In this document: in pieces, positions 1 through 8,777 of the stretch
Layout: every line of letters begins with the position of its first letter
Position numbering within the stretch: the first letter of the stretch is position 1
Source: Sphingobium lignivorans
GTDB lineage: Bacteria; Pseudomonadota; Alphaproteobacteria; Sphingomonadales; Sphingomonadaceae
Direction of reading: 5' to 3'
Length of the DNA: 64,000 nt
Assembly: GCF_014203955.1 (NCBI RefSeq)
Contig: NZ_JACHKA010000001.1
Span: 3,317,001 to 3,381,000, forward strand
Program-made: the position numbers and the translations under genes
Notes under the pieces: model-generated
Seen by the model: the letters and a program-made list of their open reading frames with translations, nothing else
Told to the model about the DNA's origin: nothing
Database searches by the model: none

Positions 1-1438
1 CGGCGGATGCCATCAGCGCGTCATCGGGAATGCTGCTCCAGAGGAAGAAGGACAGACGCGAGGCGAACTCGATCGGCGATACCGGATAGACCGAGCCCGG
101 GGCCGCACCGGCAGGCTCCTGCTCAACCCGATAAAGGAAGCGGGGATCGACCAGGATATAAGCCAGCGCTTGCTGAACGCCCGTCTCGAAATTGCCGCGC
201 CTCCGGCCTTGATCATAATACCGCATCAGCAAGTCCATCTCGGCGGACTGCTCCGCCAAGGGCCGGCGGAACGCCTTGCCGGCCAGGCGCGCAACGATAC
301 TGCGCGCGCAGACCCGCTCCTCCATCGGCTTGCTCGGATAGCAGCTGAAGATCTTTGAGCGGGCGGCGGTCTTGCCGACGCCCTTGACGTTGAACGGCCC
401 GTTGACCGCGACGTCCATGATCGTGCCCTTCACGTTGAAGGTCGCGTAGATCTCATCGACACCCGGCTCCAGATCCACATCGCGCAATGCCACCGTGACA
501 GGGAACTCGCCGGCGCGGACATGGACCCGCGCTTTCCCCTTGCTGTCGACCGGAAACGCCTTTCCGGCGACCGTCAGATCGACATTGGGCATCTTCCCGC
601 CGCCATATTTCCTGAACAAGGTGATGCCGGGCCCGGCACGCACCTCGACCTCGTAGTCGCCCTCGACCGGGAAAAGCACGTTGAGACGTACGCCGCCGCG
701 CGTGCCGAGCGGCAGGCCCGCTATGTACCGGCTGTTGTCGAGCTTCTGGGGCACGGGAAAGGCCCGCCGCGCGGATGCCATCGTCGGATCGCCCACCGCC
801 AGGCGGCTGATGCGCATGCCGGCGTTCAGATAGCCCTGAACCAGAGCGGGCGATGTAGTGAGGATCTCTCCTATATTGTCGAAACCCTTCGTAGACGGGT
901 CCGGGGGCAGCAGCGTCGTGACATCGACATTCAGGCCAAGAAGGTCCCGGATGACATTGTCATACTCGCTCCGCGTCAGACGACGCAGAACCGCGGGAGC
1001 GGGCGACGGCTTGGCGCCATCCAGACTGGACGTGATCGCCTGGATGAGCTCGCGCGCTTCGGCTTTGCTGGGTCGCGGCTCACCCGCCGGCGGCATCATG
1101 CCGCTGGACAGGCGCCGCACCGTGGCCTCCCATAGCTCGGGAGCCTTCAACGGATTGGCGAGACTCATCTCGTCGAAGGCCAGCCCCGCCGTCTTCTCGA
1201 CACTGTCGTGACAACTCATGCAGTACTTGCCGATCAGGGGGTGCGGAGCCTTGGCCAGCATCGCCGGCGATGGCGCATCGCTGCCACCGACCGGGAACAG
1301 ATAGGCAAGCAGAACAAGCACGAAGACCATGCCGGCGACGGCGAGGTGGCGAATTCCTTTTCCGCCCTCGGCGATCGCACCGCTGTCATGCCCTTGCCAG
1401 AGATACGCCCGGAACTGAGCCGGAGAAACGTGCATCAT
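1..1438 (-). CDS. DUF1587/DUF1595/DUF1592-type haem protein (PSD family), partial
   Basis: Only the first 479 codons lie in the window; the gene leaves by the left edge. From ATG 1438 the protein has a short cytosolic tail, one membrane segment (about residues 32-50), then a c-type haem motif CMSCH (residues 73-77), so it is probably anchored with the rest in the periplasm. A DUF1587-like stretch (LTRSEYDNVIRDLLGL, near residue 130) follows, then a beta-rich region, and from about residue 385 a DUF1595 region running into DUF1592 (SPIEFASRLSFFLW). This domain order is that of the large 'planctomycete-type' cytochrome proteins, whose function is not established. It is divergent from the IclR regulator at 1647. 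An in-frame ATG at 1459 is an alternative start. Family call fairly sure, role unknown. Confidence 0.8.
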   Translation of the reverse strand, partial: MMHVSPAQFRAYLWQGHDSGAIAEGGKGIRHLAVAGMVFVLVLLAYLFPVGGSDAPSPAMLAKAPHPLIGKYCMSCHDSVEKTAGLAFDEMSLANPLKAPELWEATVRRLSSGMMPPAGEPRPSKAEARELIQAITSSLDGAKPSPAPAVLRRLTRSEYDNVIRDLLGLNVDVTTLLPPDPSTKGFDNIGEILTTSPALVQGYLNAGMRISRLAVGDPTMASARRAFPVPQKLDNSRYIAGLPLGTRGGVRLNVLFPVEGDYEVEVRAGPGITLFRKYGGGKMPNVDLTVAGKAFPVDSKGKARVHVRAGEFPVTVALRDVDLEPGVDEIYATFNVKGTIMDVAVNGPFNVKGVGKTAARSKIFSCYPSKPMEERVCARSIVARLAGKAFRRPLAEQSAEMDLLMRYYDQGRRRGNFETGVQQALAYILVDPRFLYRVEQEPAGAAPGSVYPVSPIEFASRLSFFLWSSIPDDALMASA

Positions 1439-1468
1439 AACCCGAATCCCATGCCCCATCCCCAAAGC

Positions 1469-1482
1469 CGGAACTATTTCCG
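1469..1482. promoter_or_regulatory. Palindrome, candidate IclR-family operator
   Basis: CGGAA-CTAT-TTCCG is a perfect 5+5 inverted repeat between the divergent cytochrome gene (start 1438) and the IclR gene (start 1647). IclR-type operators often have GGAA/TTCC half-sites, so this is a reasonable target for the adjacent regulator. The sequence shows the palindrome; binding is inference. Confidence 0.4.
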
Positions 1483-1646
1483 ATCTTTACCGAAAAACTT
1501 TCCGGCTATCGGTATGGCCTACAATGGGGCTTGTCAAGGGAACTCAGTTCAGCATTAATGAAGCGCACCTGGACGCACGGCCCTTCACAAGCGGCACCTG
1601 ACTGGTCCTGGCAAGGTTACGGCAGAGCAAAAAAAGGGAAAGCCAG

Positions 1647-2423
1647 TTGACCAAATCGACCACGAACGATGACGAATACATCCCTTCTCTTGAGAAGGGG
1701 CTTGCGGTCATTGCCTTGTTCAGCTCAGACAACCCTGAATGGACGCTCAGCCAGATCTCACGAGAGCTCAAGATAACGCCGGGAAGCACTCGAAGAATAC
1801 TGAGAACTCTGGAATTATTAGGCTATGCGGTAAACAATGATGGCCGATTTCGGCTAACTGCCAAAGTTCTTGGCCTTGGAACGGCGTACCTGTCGTCGCA
1901 GCCTTTTTCTCAAGCAGCGGGACCATTGCTCAGGGAACTTGCGACAAAATATCATATCAATTGTAACCTCGCCATACTCGACAATCGCGATGTCGTTTAC
2001 GTGGCGCGTGCCACTTACAAGGATTTCGAGAACTATTATATTCATGTCGGCGCGCGTGTCCCGGCTTACGCGACTTCATCCGGCAAGGTGTTACTCGCTT
2101 CCTTGTCGCCTGAGGAACTCGAAACGCTTCTCGACGGCTGGACGCTGGAAGCATTCACGCCAAATACGATCGCGTCACACGAAAAACTTCGTGAGGTTCT
2201 GAATGAGGTTCGCGCGCGCGACTATGCGACGAACGATCAGGACATTTTCCTCGGACAGCGGTCGATCTCTGTCCCGCTTCGGATCGATGGCAAAACGACG
2301 GCAGCGATCGTAGCAGCAACATCCGTCAGCCGGACCACGCTTCAGGGTCTCGTGACCGATCTGTTGCCGCCGCTCCAGGCGGCGGCCAGGGAGCTGGAGG
2401 AGACAGCGGCCGTTCTTCTTTGA
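1647..2423 (+). CDS. IclR-family transcriptional regulator
   Basis: 258 aa. An N-terminal winged helix-turn-helix (about residues 10-75, with WTLSQISRELKITPGSTRRI) is followed by the IclR effector domain (about 80-250; GSR-type motifs YATSSGKVLLA and FLGQRSISVPLRI). The start is TTG 1647, preceded by a purine-rich stretch AAAAAAAGGGAAA; no ATG is in frame near it. It is transcribed away from the DUF1592-type gene, the usual place for a local regulator. G+C is clearly below that of the neighbours (26 of 60 bases in 1801-1860), suggesting it arrived by transfer. The effector is unknown. Confidence 0.85.
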   Translation: MTKSTTNDDEYIPSLEKGLAVIALFSSDNPEWTLSQISRELKITPGSTRRILRTLELLGYAVNNDGRFRLTAKVLGLGTAYLSSQPFSQAAGPLLRELATKYHINCNLAILDNRDVVYVARATYKDFENYYIHVGARVPAYATSSGKVLLASLSPEELETLLDGWTLEAFTPNTIASHEKLREVLNEVRARDYATNDQDIFLGQRSISVPLRIDGKTTAAIVAATSVSRTTLQGLVTDLLPPLQAAARELEETAAVLL

Positions 2424-2445
2424 TCGCATCTATTTACAGGCTCGC

Positions 2446-2475
2446 AAATGGCCGACTCCGAAGAGCCGGCCATTT
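2446..2475. terminator. Bidirectional hairpin terminator
   Basis: A 13-bp stem with one mismatch (arms 2446-2458 and 2463-2475) and a CGAA loop lies between the convergent IclR gene (ends 2423) and thiolase gene (ends 2631). A-rich and T-rich bases at the outer ends of the stem fit termination in both directions. Confidence 0.6.
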
Positions 2476-2630
2476 CTCTGTGCAGCCTTTCTGGGACATG
2501 ACAGGTCCGTTGGCGGGACCCCGGCCCCGCGCTCCCGTGAACGCTCGAACAGGATCCGGTAGCTGCGGCCGGGCATCTTGATATCGTCCACGGCCTTTAG
2601 GAAAGCTGGCAGGATGATGCGATGCGTGCG

Positions 2631-3845
2631 TCAGCCGGCGCGTTCGAAAATGGCTGCCAGGCCCTGGCCGCCGCCGATGCACATGGTCTCAAGCCCGTAG
2701 CGGGCCTTGCGACGCCCAAGCTCGTGCAGCAGCGTCGCCATGATCCGAGCGCCGGTCACACCGATCGGGTGTCCAAGCGAAATGCCCGAGCCATTGACGT
2801 TGAGGATCTCGTGGCGCTCGTCATTCTCGCTCCAGCCCCAGAGCTTCAGGAGGGCAAGAACCTGACAGGCGAATGCTTCGTTGATCTCGAGAAGGTCGAT
2901 GTCCTTCCAGTCGAGGCCGGTCCGCTGGAACAGGCGTGCGACCGCCGGGATTGGTCCGATGCCCATGCGCGAGGGATCGCAGCCGGCCGCAGCCCAGCCG
3001 ACGAACCAGCCTGACGGTTCAAGGCCGAGCGCCTCCAGCCGGTCTTCCGCGACGACAAGACAGGCGGCGGTGGCGTCATTCTGCTGGCTGGCATTGCCGG
3101 CTGTGACGACGCCCCCTTCGATCGGTCGCAGGGCACTCAGGCTCTCGATCGACGCGTCCGGGCGGATGCCTTCATCCTGGGCGAACAGGACCGGGTCACC
3201 GCGACGCTGCGGAACCGCCACCGGCACGACCTCGGCATCGAAACGCCCCTCGCGCCAGGCAGCCGCGGCGCGGTGGTGGGATCGGACCGCATAGGCGTCC
3301 GATGCCTCCCGCGAGATGCCATGGTCCTTCGCCACATTTTCGGCGGTCTCGATCATGCCGGTGATCACGCCATAGCGCTCGATGGGCTGGGACATGAGGC
3401 GCGCGCGGGTCAGCCGATCGTGGAGCTCAACATTCCCCATGCGGGCGCCCGAGCGAAGCGCGCTGGTATAATGTTCGACATTGGACATGCTCTCGGCGCC
3501 GCCGGCGACCACGACATCGGCGGCGCCGGTCTGGACCATCATGGCGGCCTCGATCACGGCCTGAAGGCCCGAGCCGCAGCGCCGGTCGAGCTGGAAGCCC
3601 GGGATGGTCTGGGGCAACCCGGCCGCGAGCCAGGACCAGCGGCCGATCGCAGGCGCTTCGCCGCTCGGATAGCCATGCCCGAAGACGACATCATCCACCC
3701 GCTCCGGGTCGATGCCGCTTCGCTCGACCAGAGCCTTGAGGATCGTTGCGCCCAGTTGTCCGGCATTGAGGGCCGAGAGCCCGCCGCCGAACTTTCCGAC
3801 CGGGGTCCGCAGGGGCGAAACAATGGCGGCGCGACGAAGCTTCAT
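2631..3845 (-). CDS. Acetyl-CoA C-acyltransferase (thiolase)
   Basis: 404 aa, normal thiolase length. The acyl-accepting cysteine is C90 in DRRCGSGLQ; the C-terminal catalytic motifs are NVNGSGISLGHPIGVTGAR (His) and CIGGGQG (second Cys). The enzyme would cleave a 3-oxoacyl-CoA with CoA to acetyl-CoA plus a shortened acyl-CoA. ATG 3845 has AGGAG upstream. It begins 31 bases after the PcaR-like regulator on the same strand and faces the CoA transferase genes, so cleavage of 3-oxoadipyl-CoA is plausible. However the sequence around C90 is more like general acetyl-CoA acetyltransferases than classical PcaF, so acetoacetyl-CoA thiolysis is the alternative. Confidence 0.85.
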   Translation of the reverse strand: MKLRRAAIVSPLRTPVGKFGGGLSALNAGQLGATILKALVERSGIDPERVDDVVFGHGYPSGEAPAIGRWSWLAAGLPQTIPGFQLDRRCGSGLQAVIEAAMMVQTGAADVVVAGGAESMSNVEHYTSALRSGARMGNVELHDRLTRARLMSQPIERYGVITGMIETAENVAKDHGISREASDAYAVRSHHRAAAAWREGRFDAEVVPVAVPQRRGDPVLFAQDEGIRPDASIESLSALRPIEGGVVTAGNASQQNDATAACLVVAEDRLEALGLEPSGWFVGWAAAGCDPSRMGIGPIPAVARLFQRTGLDWKDIDLLEINEAFACQVLALLKLWGWSENDERHEILNVNGSGISLGHPIGVTGARIMATLLHELGRRKARYGLETMCIGGGQGLAAIFERAG

Positions 3846-3876
3846 GATGCAGGACTCCTGGGAATGTCTTGGATTG

Positions 3877-4665
3877 TCAGATGGCGCGTTCGAGCTGCCC
3901 TGCGGCGGCTCGCAGGTCCGGCAGGACGGTCTCGATGAGATCGTCGCGCGAATGAGCGTCGGAAAAGGTGGCGATGTTGAGGGCCGCGACCACGGCTCCG
4001 TCCCGATCGCGCACGGGAACCGCGAGCGATCGCAAGCCTATCTCCAACTCTCCCTCAACCAGCGCCCAGCGTTGTTCGGCGACCTCGCTCAGCACGCCTG
4101 AGAGCTGGCCCTTGTCCACAACCGTCCGATCGGTTCGCGCTTCAAGGACCGAGCTATCGATCCACCCCCTGCGCACGCTGGCGGGAAGATAGGCGAGCAG
4201 CACGCGCCCCATCGACGTGCAGTGGCTCGGCAGGGTGCTGCCGACCATCAGGGGCGCCGCGATGATCTGGTTTCGTTCGGCGCGCGCGATGTAGATCACG
4301 CGGCCGGGGTCCCGGGGGTCCAGCGTTCCCACGGAGACGGTCTCCTGCAGCCGGTCCCGAAGGCCATTGGCAATCGCCTGACTGGCGCTCGCCAATGGCG
4401 TCGAGGTGAGATAGCCGCAGGCCAGCGGCAAGAGGCCCGGCGTCAGAAAGAAACGGCCGCCCTGCTCCCGGACATAGCCGAGCTGAACCAGCGTGTGCAG
4501 GCAACGCCCGGCGCTCGCGCGGGTGAGGCCGGTGACGCGCGCCGCGTCGGCATTCGACAACGAAGCCTGCCCCTCGAAGGCACGCAGCACCTCAAGTCCA
4601 CGAGCCAGGGACAGCATGAAACTGGGATCGCTCTGGCCCGAATACGGGTCACTCTGGTCCAGCAT
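3877..4665 (-). CDS. pcaR: IclR-family regulator, PcaR/PobR-like
   Basis: 262 aa. It starts with the short linker and SLARGLEVLRAFEG typical of the PcaR/PcaU/PobR branch of IclR proteins, then a winged helix (SNADAARVTGLTRASAGRCL), then an effector domain to the C-terminus (LRSLAVPVRDRDGAVVAALN). Start ATG 4665 has GAGG upstream. It is probably co-transcribed with the thiolase and diverges from the CoA transferase genes; the 17-bp palindrome in the gap is its likely site and would also allow autoregulation. In known systems PcaR responds to 3-oxoadipate; the ligand here is inferred. Confidence 0.75.
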   Translation of the reverse strand: MLDQSDPYSGQSDPSFMLSLARGLEVLRAFEGQASLSNADAARVTGLTRASAGRCLHTLVQLGYVREQGGRFFLTPGLLPLACGYLTSTPLASASQAIANGLRDRLQETVSVGTLDPRDPGRVIYIARAERNQIIAAPLMVGSTLPSHCTSMGRVLLAYLPASVRRGWIDSSVLEARTDRTVVDKGQLSGVLSEVAEQRWALVEGELEIGLRSLAVPVRDRDGAVVAALNIATFSDAHSRDDLIETVLPDLRAAAGQLERAI

Positions 4666-4699
4666 TGACCTCGCTCCCTTTTCCGATTATTGATCTAGT

Positions 4700-4716
4700 T
4701 GTTCGATAATCGAACA
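4700..4716. promoter_or_regulatory. PcaR-type operator palindrome
   Basis: TGTTCGAT-A-ATCGAACA is a perfect 17-bp palindrome in the 63-base gap between the divergent regulator (start 4665) and CoA transferase (start 4729). It closely matches the site I recall for Pseudomonas putida PcaR (GTTCGATAATCGCAC), which overlaps the -10 of pcaIJ. The GATAAT inside it (4705-4710) could itself be the -10, giving a leader of about 12 bases. Confidence 0.75.
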
Positions 4717-4728
4717 TATAGGCTAAAG

Positions 4729-5448
4729 ATGTCAGAACGCAAGATATTCAAGGATGCCGATGAAGCGCTCGCCGGCATTGCCTTTGACGGCATGACGATC
4801 ATGTCGGGCGGCTTCGGGCTCTCGGGAAATCCCGAGCATCTCATCGCCGGCCTCCTGCGCAGTGGCGTGAAGGATCTCACGATCATCTCGAACAATTGCG
4901 GGGCGGACGGCTTTGGCCTTTGGACACTGCTCAACAACAGCCAGATCAGGAAGATGATCTCATCCTATATTGGAGAGAACAAACTGTTCGCCGAGCTCTG
5001 CCTCACGGGGAAGCTGGAGCTCGAGCTCACCCCCCAGGGTACGCTTGCCGAGCGCGTCAGGGCAGGCGGTGCCGGCATTCCCGCTTTCTACACCAGGACG
5101 GGGGTCGGCACGGTCGTTGCCGAGGGGAAGCCGGTCGAGACGTTTGAAGGCGCCCTCTACGTGCGGGAGACCTGGCTGCGCGCCGACCTCGCGATCGTGA
5201 AGGCCTGGAAAGCCGATCCGGAAGGCAATCTCATTTATCGCAAGACCGCGCGGAACTTCAATCCGGACATGGCGACGGCCGGCAAGGTGACGATCGCAGA
5301 GGTCGAGGAGATCGTGCCCGCCGGAACCTTCGATCCTGACCAGGTGCATACGCCAGGCATTTATGTGAACCGGATCATCCAGGGCCCTTCCTATGAAAAG
5401 CGGATCGAATTCCGCACGACCCGCGAGCGTGAAGGAGCAGCCGGCTGA
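4729..5448 (+). CDS. scoA: 3-oxoacid CoA-transferase subunit A
   Basis: 239 aa. Family I CoA transferase alpha subunit: [16 protein letters not shown] near the N-terminus, the [19 protein letters not shown] segment, and the [10 protein letters not shown] motif of succinyl-CoA:3-oxoacid transferases. With subunit B it moves CoA from succinyl-CoA to a 3-oxoacid in the cytosol. The sequence is nearer to ScoA/AtoD than to textbook PcaI, but the PcaR-like regulator and operator argue for 3-oxoadipate or a related catabolite. I chose ATG 4729; an upstream in-frame TTG (4699) lies inside the operator and would begin at or before the likely transcription start. The stop overlaps the next start (TGATG). 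Confidence 0.85.
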   Translation: MSERKIFKDADEALAGIAFDGMTIMSGGFGLSGNPEHLIAGLLRSGVKDLTIISNNCGADGFGLWTLLNNSQIRKMISSYIGENKLFAELCLTGKLELELTPQGTLAERVRAGGAGIPAFYTRTGVGTVVAEGKPVETFEGALYVRETWLRADLAIVKAWKADPEGNLIYRKTARNFNPDMATAGKVTIAEVEEIVPAGTFDPDQVHTPGIYVNRIIQGPSYEKRIEFRTTREREGAAG

Positions 5449-6083
5449 TGGCGTGGACGCGCGAGGAAATGGCCGCTCAGGCGGCACGCGAGCTCCAGGA
5501 TGGCTATTATGTCAATCTTGGGATCGGCATTCCGACCCTGGTCGCCAACCATGTGCCGACCGACATTGACGTGGTCCTGCAATCCGAGAACGGCATGCTG
5601 GGGATCGGGCCCTTCCCCTTCGAGGACGATGTCGACCCCGATCTCATCAACGCCGGCAAGCAGACGGTCACGGCCCTGCCCACGTCGAGCTTTTTCAGCT
5701 CGTCGGCGAGCTTCGCCATGATCCGCGGCGGCCATATCGACCTCGCGATCCTGGGCGCGATGGAAGTCGCCGGCAATGGCGATCTTGCCAACTGGTCGGT
5801 GCCGGGCAAGATGATCAAGGGCATGGGCGGGGCGATGGACCTTGTCGCCGGCGTGAAGCGCGTCGTGGTCGTCATGAGCCATATCGACAAGGCGGGAAGC
5901 CCCAAGATCGTTCCGCGCTGCACATTGCCACTGACGGGCGCCGGCGTCGTCGATGCGATCATCTCGGAACTCGGCCGGTTCAATCTGGACCGCGCGACCG
6001 AGAGCCTCATCGTTCAGGACATCGCCAACGGCGTCTCGCTGGAGGAAATCCGCCAGAAGACAGAGATTCCCGTCATCGGTTGA
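5448..6083 (+). CDS. scoB: 3-oxoacid CoA-transferase subunit B
   Basis: 211 aa. Carries the family I beta-subunit signature with the catalytic glutamate in [14 protein letters not shown] (about residue 47), plus [15 protein letters not shown] and [12 protein letters not shown]. It forms the active transferase with the preceding subunit, with which it shares one base, so translation is coupled. Downstream, 6084-6370 holds no convincing gene before the tRNA. Same substrate uncertainty as subunit A. Confidence 0.87.
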   Translation: MAWTREEMAAQAARELQDGYYVNLGIGIPTLVANHVPTDIDVVLQSENGMLGIGPFPFEDDVDPDLINAGKQTVTALPTSSFFSSSASFAMIRGGHIDLAILGAMEVAGNGDLANWSVPGKMIKGMGGAMDLVAGVKRVVVVMSHIDKAGSPKIVPRCTLPLTGAGVVDAIISELGRFNLDRATESLIVQDIANGVSLEEIRQKTEIPVIG

Positions 6084-6370
6084 GCCGATGAGGGCGATAA
6101 GCGGGGCCAGTAGACGGGAGAGCGGAAAAACTGGCGGAGGAGCGTGTTGGCAGCGACGCCCATGCATCGGCCGACCCGACATCCTCCAACCGTGACCAAC
6201 GCGGTCGACCAGGAGGGATATCCTCCCGACCGATCCGACCGGCGCTCAAACGACCGCAGAGCGATGACCGGACGCTGGGGTTTTGCGAGCGGCAATGGTG
6301 CGCTGGCCGGGGGGCACTGCGAGCAAAACAGCCGTTTCCAGGACGAATATCAATCGCCAAGGACGGCGTC

Positions 6371-6444
6371 TGGAGGCCCGAGCCGGAATCGAACCGGCGT
6401 ATACGGATTTGCAGTCCGCTGCGTCACCACTCCGCCATCGGGCC
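6371..6444 (-). tRNA. tRNA-Cys (GCA)
   Basis: On the minus strand a 74-base cloverleaf starts GGCCCGA, closes with TCGGGCC, has discriminator U and an encoded CCA (6373-6371). The anticodon loop CTGCAAA gives GCA, reading cysteine codons; the T arm is GCCGG-TTCGATT-CCGGC. It stands alone between the CoA transferase genes and the core pcm-tolC-popZ-valS run, so it marks the edge of the catabolic block. Confidence 0.96.
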
Positions 6445-6601
6445 TCGGTCGCGGTGGAGCAGCGCGGCTAGCCCAAATCGCACGCGGACGCAATCCGCTT
6501 TGCCGGCTCCGTGGCCCTGCTGCGGTGCCAAAGCCATTCAAGCGGAAAATTGTTTCACTGTGCGCTGCAAAAAGACTAGAGAGACAGGCAGCGCCATTTG
6601 G

Positions 6602-6621
6602 TGTATTGTAACAGCAATACA
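6602..6621. promoter_or_regulatory. Inverted repeat upstream of the methyltransferase gene
   Basis: TGTATTG-N6-CAATACA lies 20 bases before ATG 6642, in an AT-richer stretch that should contain the promoter. It could be an operator or a leader hairpin. Confidence 0.3.
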
Positions 6622-6641
6622 GTTATGTCATCAGGGACGGC

Positions 6642-7295
6642 ATGAGCGAGCAGAATTTCCAGGCAATGCGCCGCGCGATGGTGGAAAGCCAGTTGCGCAC
6701 GAACGACGTGAATGATCCGGCGATCATCGAGGCGATTCTCGCCGAGCCGCGTGAGGCTTATGTGCCGGCGGAACGCCGGGCCGCAGCCTATACCGACCGC
6801 GCCGTTCCACTGGGCAACGGCCGCGCCCTCAACCCCGCGCTGGCCACGGCCCGCCTGCTCGTGGAAGTGGCGCCCCGCGCGGGCGAGCGCGTGCTTCTGA
6901 TCGGTGCGGCGACGGGCTATGCAGCGGCATTGCTGGCGCGGCTGGGCTGCGTCGTCGTGGCGATCGAGGAAGATCCGGTTCTGGCCGAGCAGGCCGCGCG
7001 GCAGCTGCGCGATCGCCCGGGCATTACCCTTCATGCCGGCCCGCTGGCCGCGGGATGGCCGGAAGGCGCGCCTTATGACCTGCTGTTCGTCGATGGCGCG
7101 GTGGAAGAGCTGAGCGATGCGCTGATCCAGCAGCTCAATGTGGACGGGCGCGCGGCCTTCGCAACTGCGGAACGCGGCGTCACGCGCCTTTGCGCCGGTG
7201 CGCGCTCGGCGGGCGGCTTTGGCGCGCGGGCATTCGCGGACAGCGAAGCGGTCATCCTGCCCGGTTTCGCCCGGCCCAAAGCCTTCACTTTCTGA
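6642..7295 (+). CDS. Protein-L-isoaspartate O-methyltransferase family protein
   Basis: 217 aa, PCMT-like fold. The N-terminal part (MRRAMVESQLRTNDV...AYVP) and the SAM-binding glycine motif VLLIGAATGYAAALLARLG (about residues 83-101) are clear, followed by IEEDP and LLFVDGAVEEL. It may repair isoaspartyl residues, but the second half is divergent and shorter than E. coli Pcm, so substrate is open. It sits 19 bases before tolC and is probably co-transcribed with it, an arrangement typical of sphingomonads. Confidence 0.8.
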   Translation: MSEQNFQAMRRAMVESQLRTNDVNDPAIIEAILAEPREAYVPAERRAAAYTDRAVPLGNGRALNPALATARLLVEVAPRAGERVLLIGAATGYAAALLARLGCVVVAIEEDPVLAEQAARQLRDRPGITLHAGPLAAGWPEGAPYDLLFVDGAVEELSDALIQQLNVDGRAAFATAERGVTRLCAGARSAGGFGARAFADSEAVILPGFARPKAFTF

Positions 7296-7314
7296 CCAGA
7301 GGCCGAAAACCACC

Positions 7315-8763
7315 ATGCCCCTTCGATCGACTGCGCGCCTCGCGATCCTGACGGCCCTGCTCGGAAGCACGGCCCTGCCGGCGGGCGCCGAGACGCTGCA
7401 GGAAGCGCTCGCCGCCGCCTATCGCGACAACCCGACGCTGACGGCGACGCGGGCCGGCCAGCGCGCGACGGACGAAAATTATAACATCCAGAAGGCGAAC
7501 GGCCTCCCCAGCCTGAGCGTGGAGACCGTTTATCAGGAAAACGCCTATCGCGAGATTCCCAATGACTTCCAGCCCGAGCGCACGATCTCGGCGACGGGGC
7601 GCATTTCCGCGCCGATCTATTCGGGCGGCCGGGTGCGCAATGGCATGAAGAGCGCGCGCACCCGCATCGAGGCTGGGCAGCTCGACTTGCGGGCGACGGA
7701 GCTGAGCATCTTCAGCCAGGTCGTCGCAGCCTATATGGATGTCATCCGCGGCCAGTCGGTGGTGGCGCTCAGCCGCAACAACGTCCAGGTTCTGGAAGTG
7801 AACCTGCGGGCCACCAACAACCGCTTCCAGGTCGGCGATCTCACCCGGACGGACGTTGCCCAGTCCGAATCCCGCCTGTCGCTGGCGCGCGGCGATCTCA
7901 AGACGGCCGAAGCGCAGCTCATCGAGGCGCGCGAACGCTACATCAATCTCGTCGGGCACGAGCCGGTTGACCTCCAGCCGCCGCCCGCGCTTCCGGGCCT
8001 GCCGGCGAGCCCGGACACCGCGGTCGATATCGCGCTTGCGAACAATCCCGATCTCGCGGCGGCGGAGAAGCTGACCGAGGCGGCGAAATATGACGTGCGC
8101 GTCGCGCGCGGGCTGCGTCACCCGACCGTCTCGGCCTTCACCAACAGCCAGTACACGACTGACCTCGACTCCACGCCGGATGCGACGATTCAGCAATATG
8201 GCAAGACCGTCACGGTCGGCGCCTCGATCGTCCTGCCGCTTTATCAGGGCGGCGGGCCGGCCGCGCAGGTTCGCCAGAGCCAGGCCCGCGAGCAACAGGC
8301 GATGGAGCAGCGGACTGCCGTCGAGCGCAATATCATTGCCCAGACGCGTTCGCTCTTCTCGAGCTGGCAGGCCAGCAACGAAGTGATCGCGTCGAGCCGC
8401 GTGGCGGTGGATGCGAGCGCCTTGTCCCTCCAGGGCGTCCGCGCGGAGAACAGCGTCGGCACCCGGACCATTCTCGACATCCTCAATGCCGAGCAGGAAA
8501 GCTTCATCGCGCGCGTCCAGCTCGTGACGGCGGAACGCAATGCCTATGTGGCGGCTTTCTCGCTCCTCGCGGCGATGGGCCAGATCAGCCCCACGGATTT
8601 CGGGGTCAGCAGCACGGACATCCAGGACCCCCGGACCAATTATGGCCGGGTCAAGGGCAAGTGGTTCGACTGGGATGACGATCCGGCGCCGGCGCCGATT
8701 TCGTCGCGCACGGTTGACTCGACGACGCAAAACGCGACAGTAACGCCCGAGGGAACCAACTGA
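7315..8763 (+). CDS. tolC: TolC-family outer membrane efflux protein
   Basis: 482 aa with a signal peptide (cleavage after ALPAGAE, about residue 23) and two TolC repeats: LQEALAAAYRDNPTLTATRAGQRA near the start and a second helical hairpin after VDIALANNPDLAAAEK (about residue 240). TolC trimers form the outer membrane channel and periplasmic tunnel of tripartite pumps and type I secretion. I start at ATG 7315; a longer reading frame open from 7138 overlaps the previous gene and lacks a signal peptide. No inner membrane partner is adjacent. Confidence 0.9.
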   Translation: MPLRSTARLAILTALLGSTALPAGAETLQEALAAAYRDNPTLTATRAGQRATDENYNIQKANGLPSLSVETVYQENAYREIPNDFQPERTISATGRISAPIYSGGRVRNGMKSARTRIEAGQLDLRATELSIFSQVVAAYMDVIRGQSVVALSRNNVQVLEVNLRATNNRFQVGDLTRTDVAQSESRLSLARGDLKTAEAQLIEARERYINLVGHEPVDLQPPPALPGLPASPDTAVDIALANNPDLAAAEKLTEAAKYDVRVARGLRHPTVSAFTNSQYTTDLDSTPDATIQQYGKTVTVGASIVLPLYQGGGPAAQVRQSQAREQQAMEQRTAVERNIIAQTRSLFSSWQASNEVIASSRVAVDASALSLQGVRAENSVGTRTILDILNAEQESFIARVQLVTAERNAYVAAFSLLAAMGQISPTDFGVSSTDIQDPRTNYGRVKGKWFDWDDDPAPAPISSRTVDSTTQNATVTPEGTN

Positions 8764-8777
8764 TCGTCGGGGATTGA

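Noticed and set aside
2631..3845. Naming the thiolase pcaF outright
   Set aside because: Context suggests it, but the active-site region reads like a general acetyl-CoA acetyltransferase, so no symbol was given.
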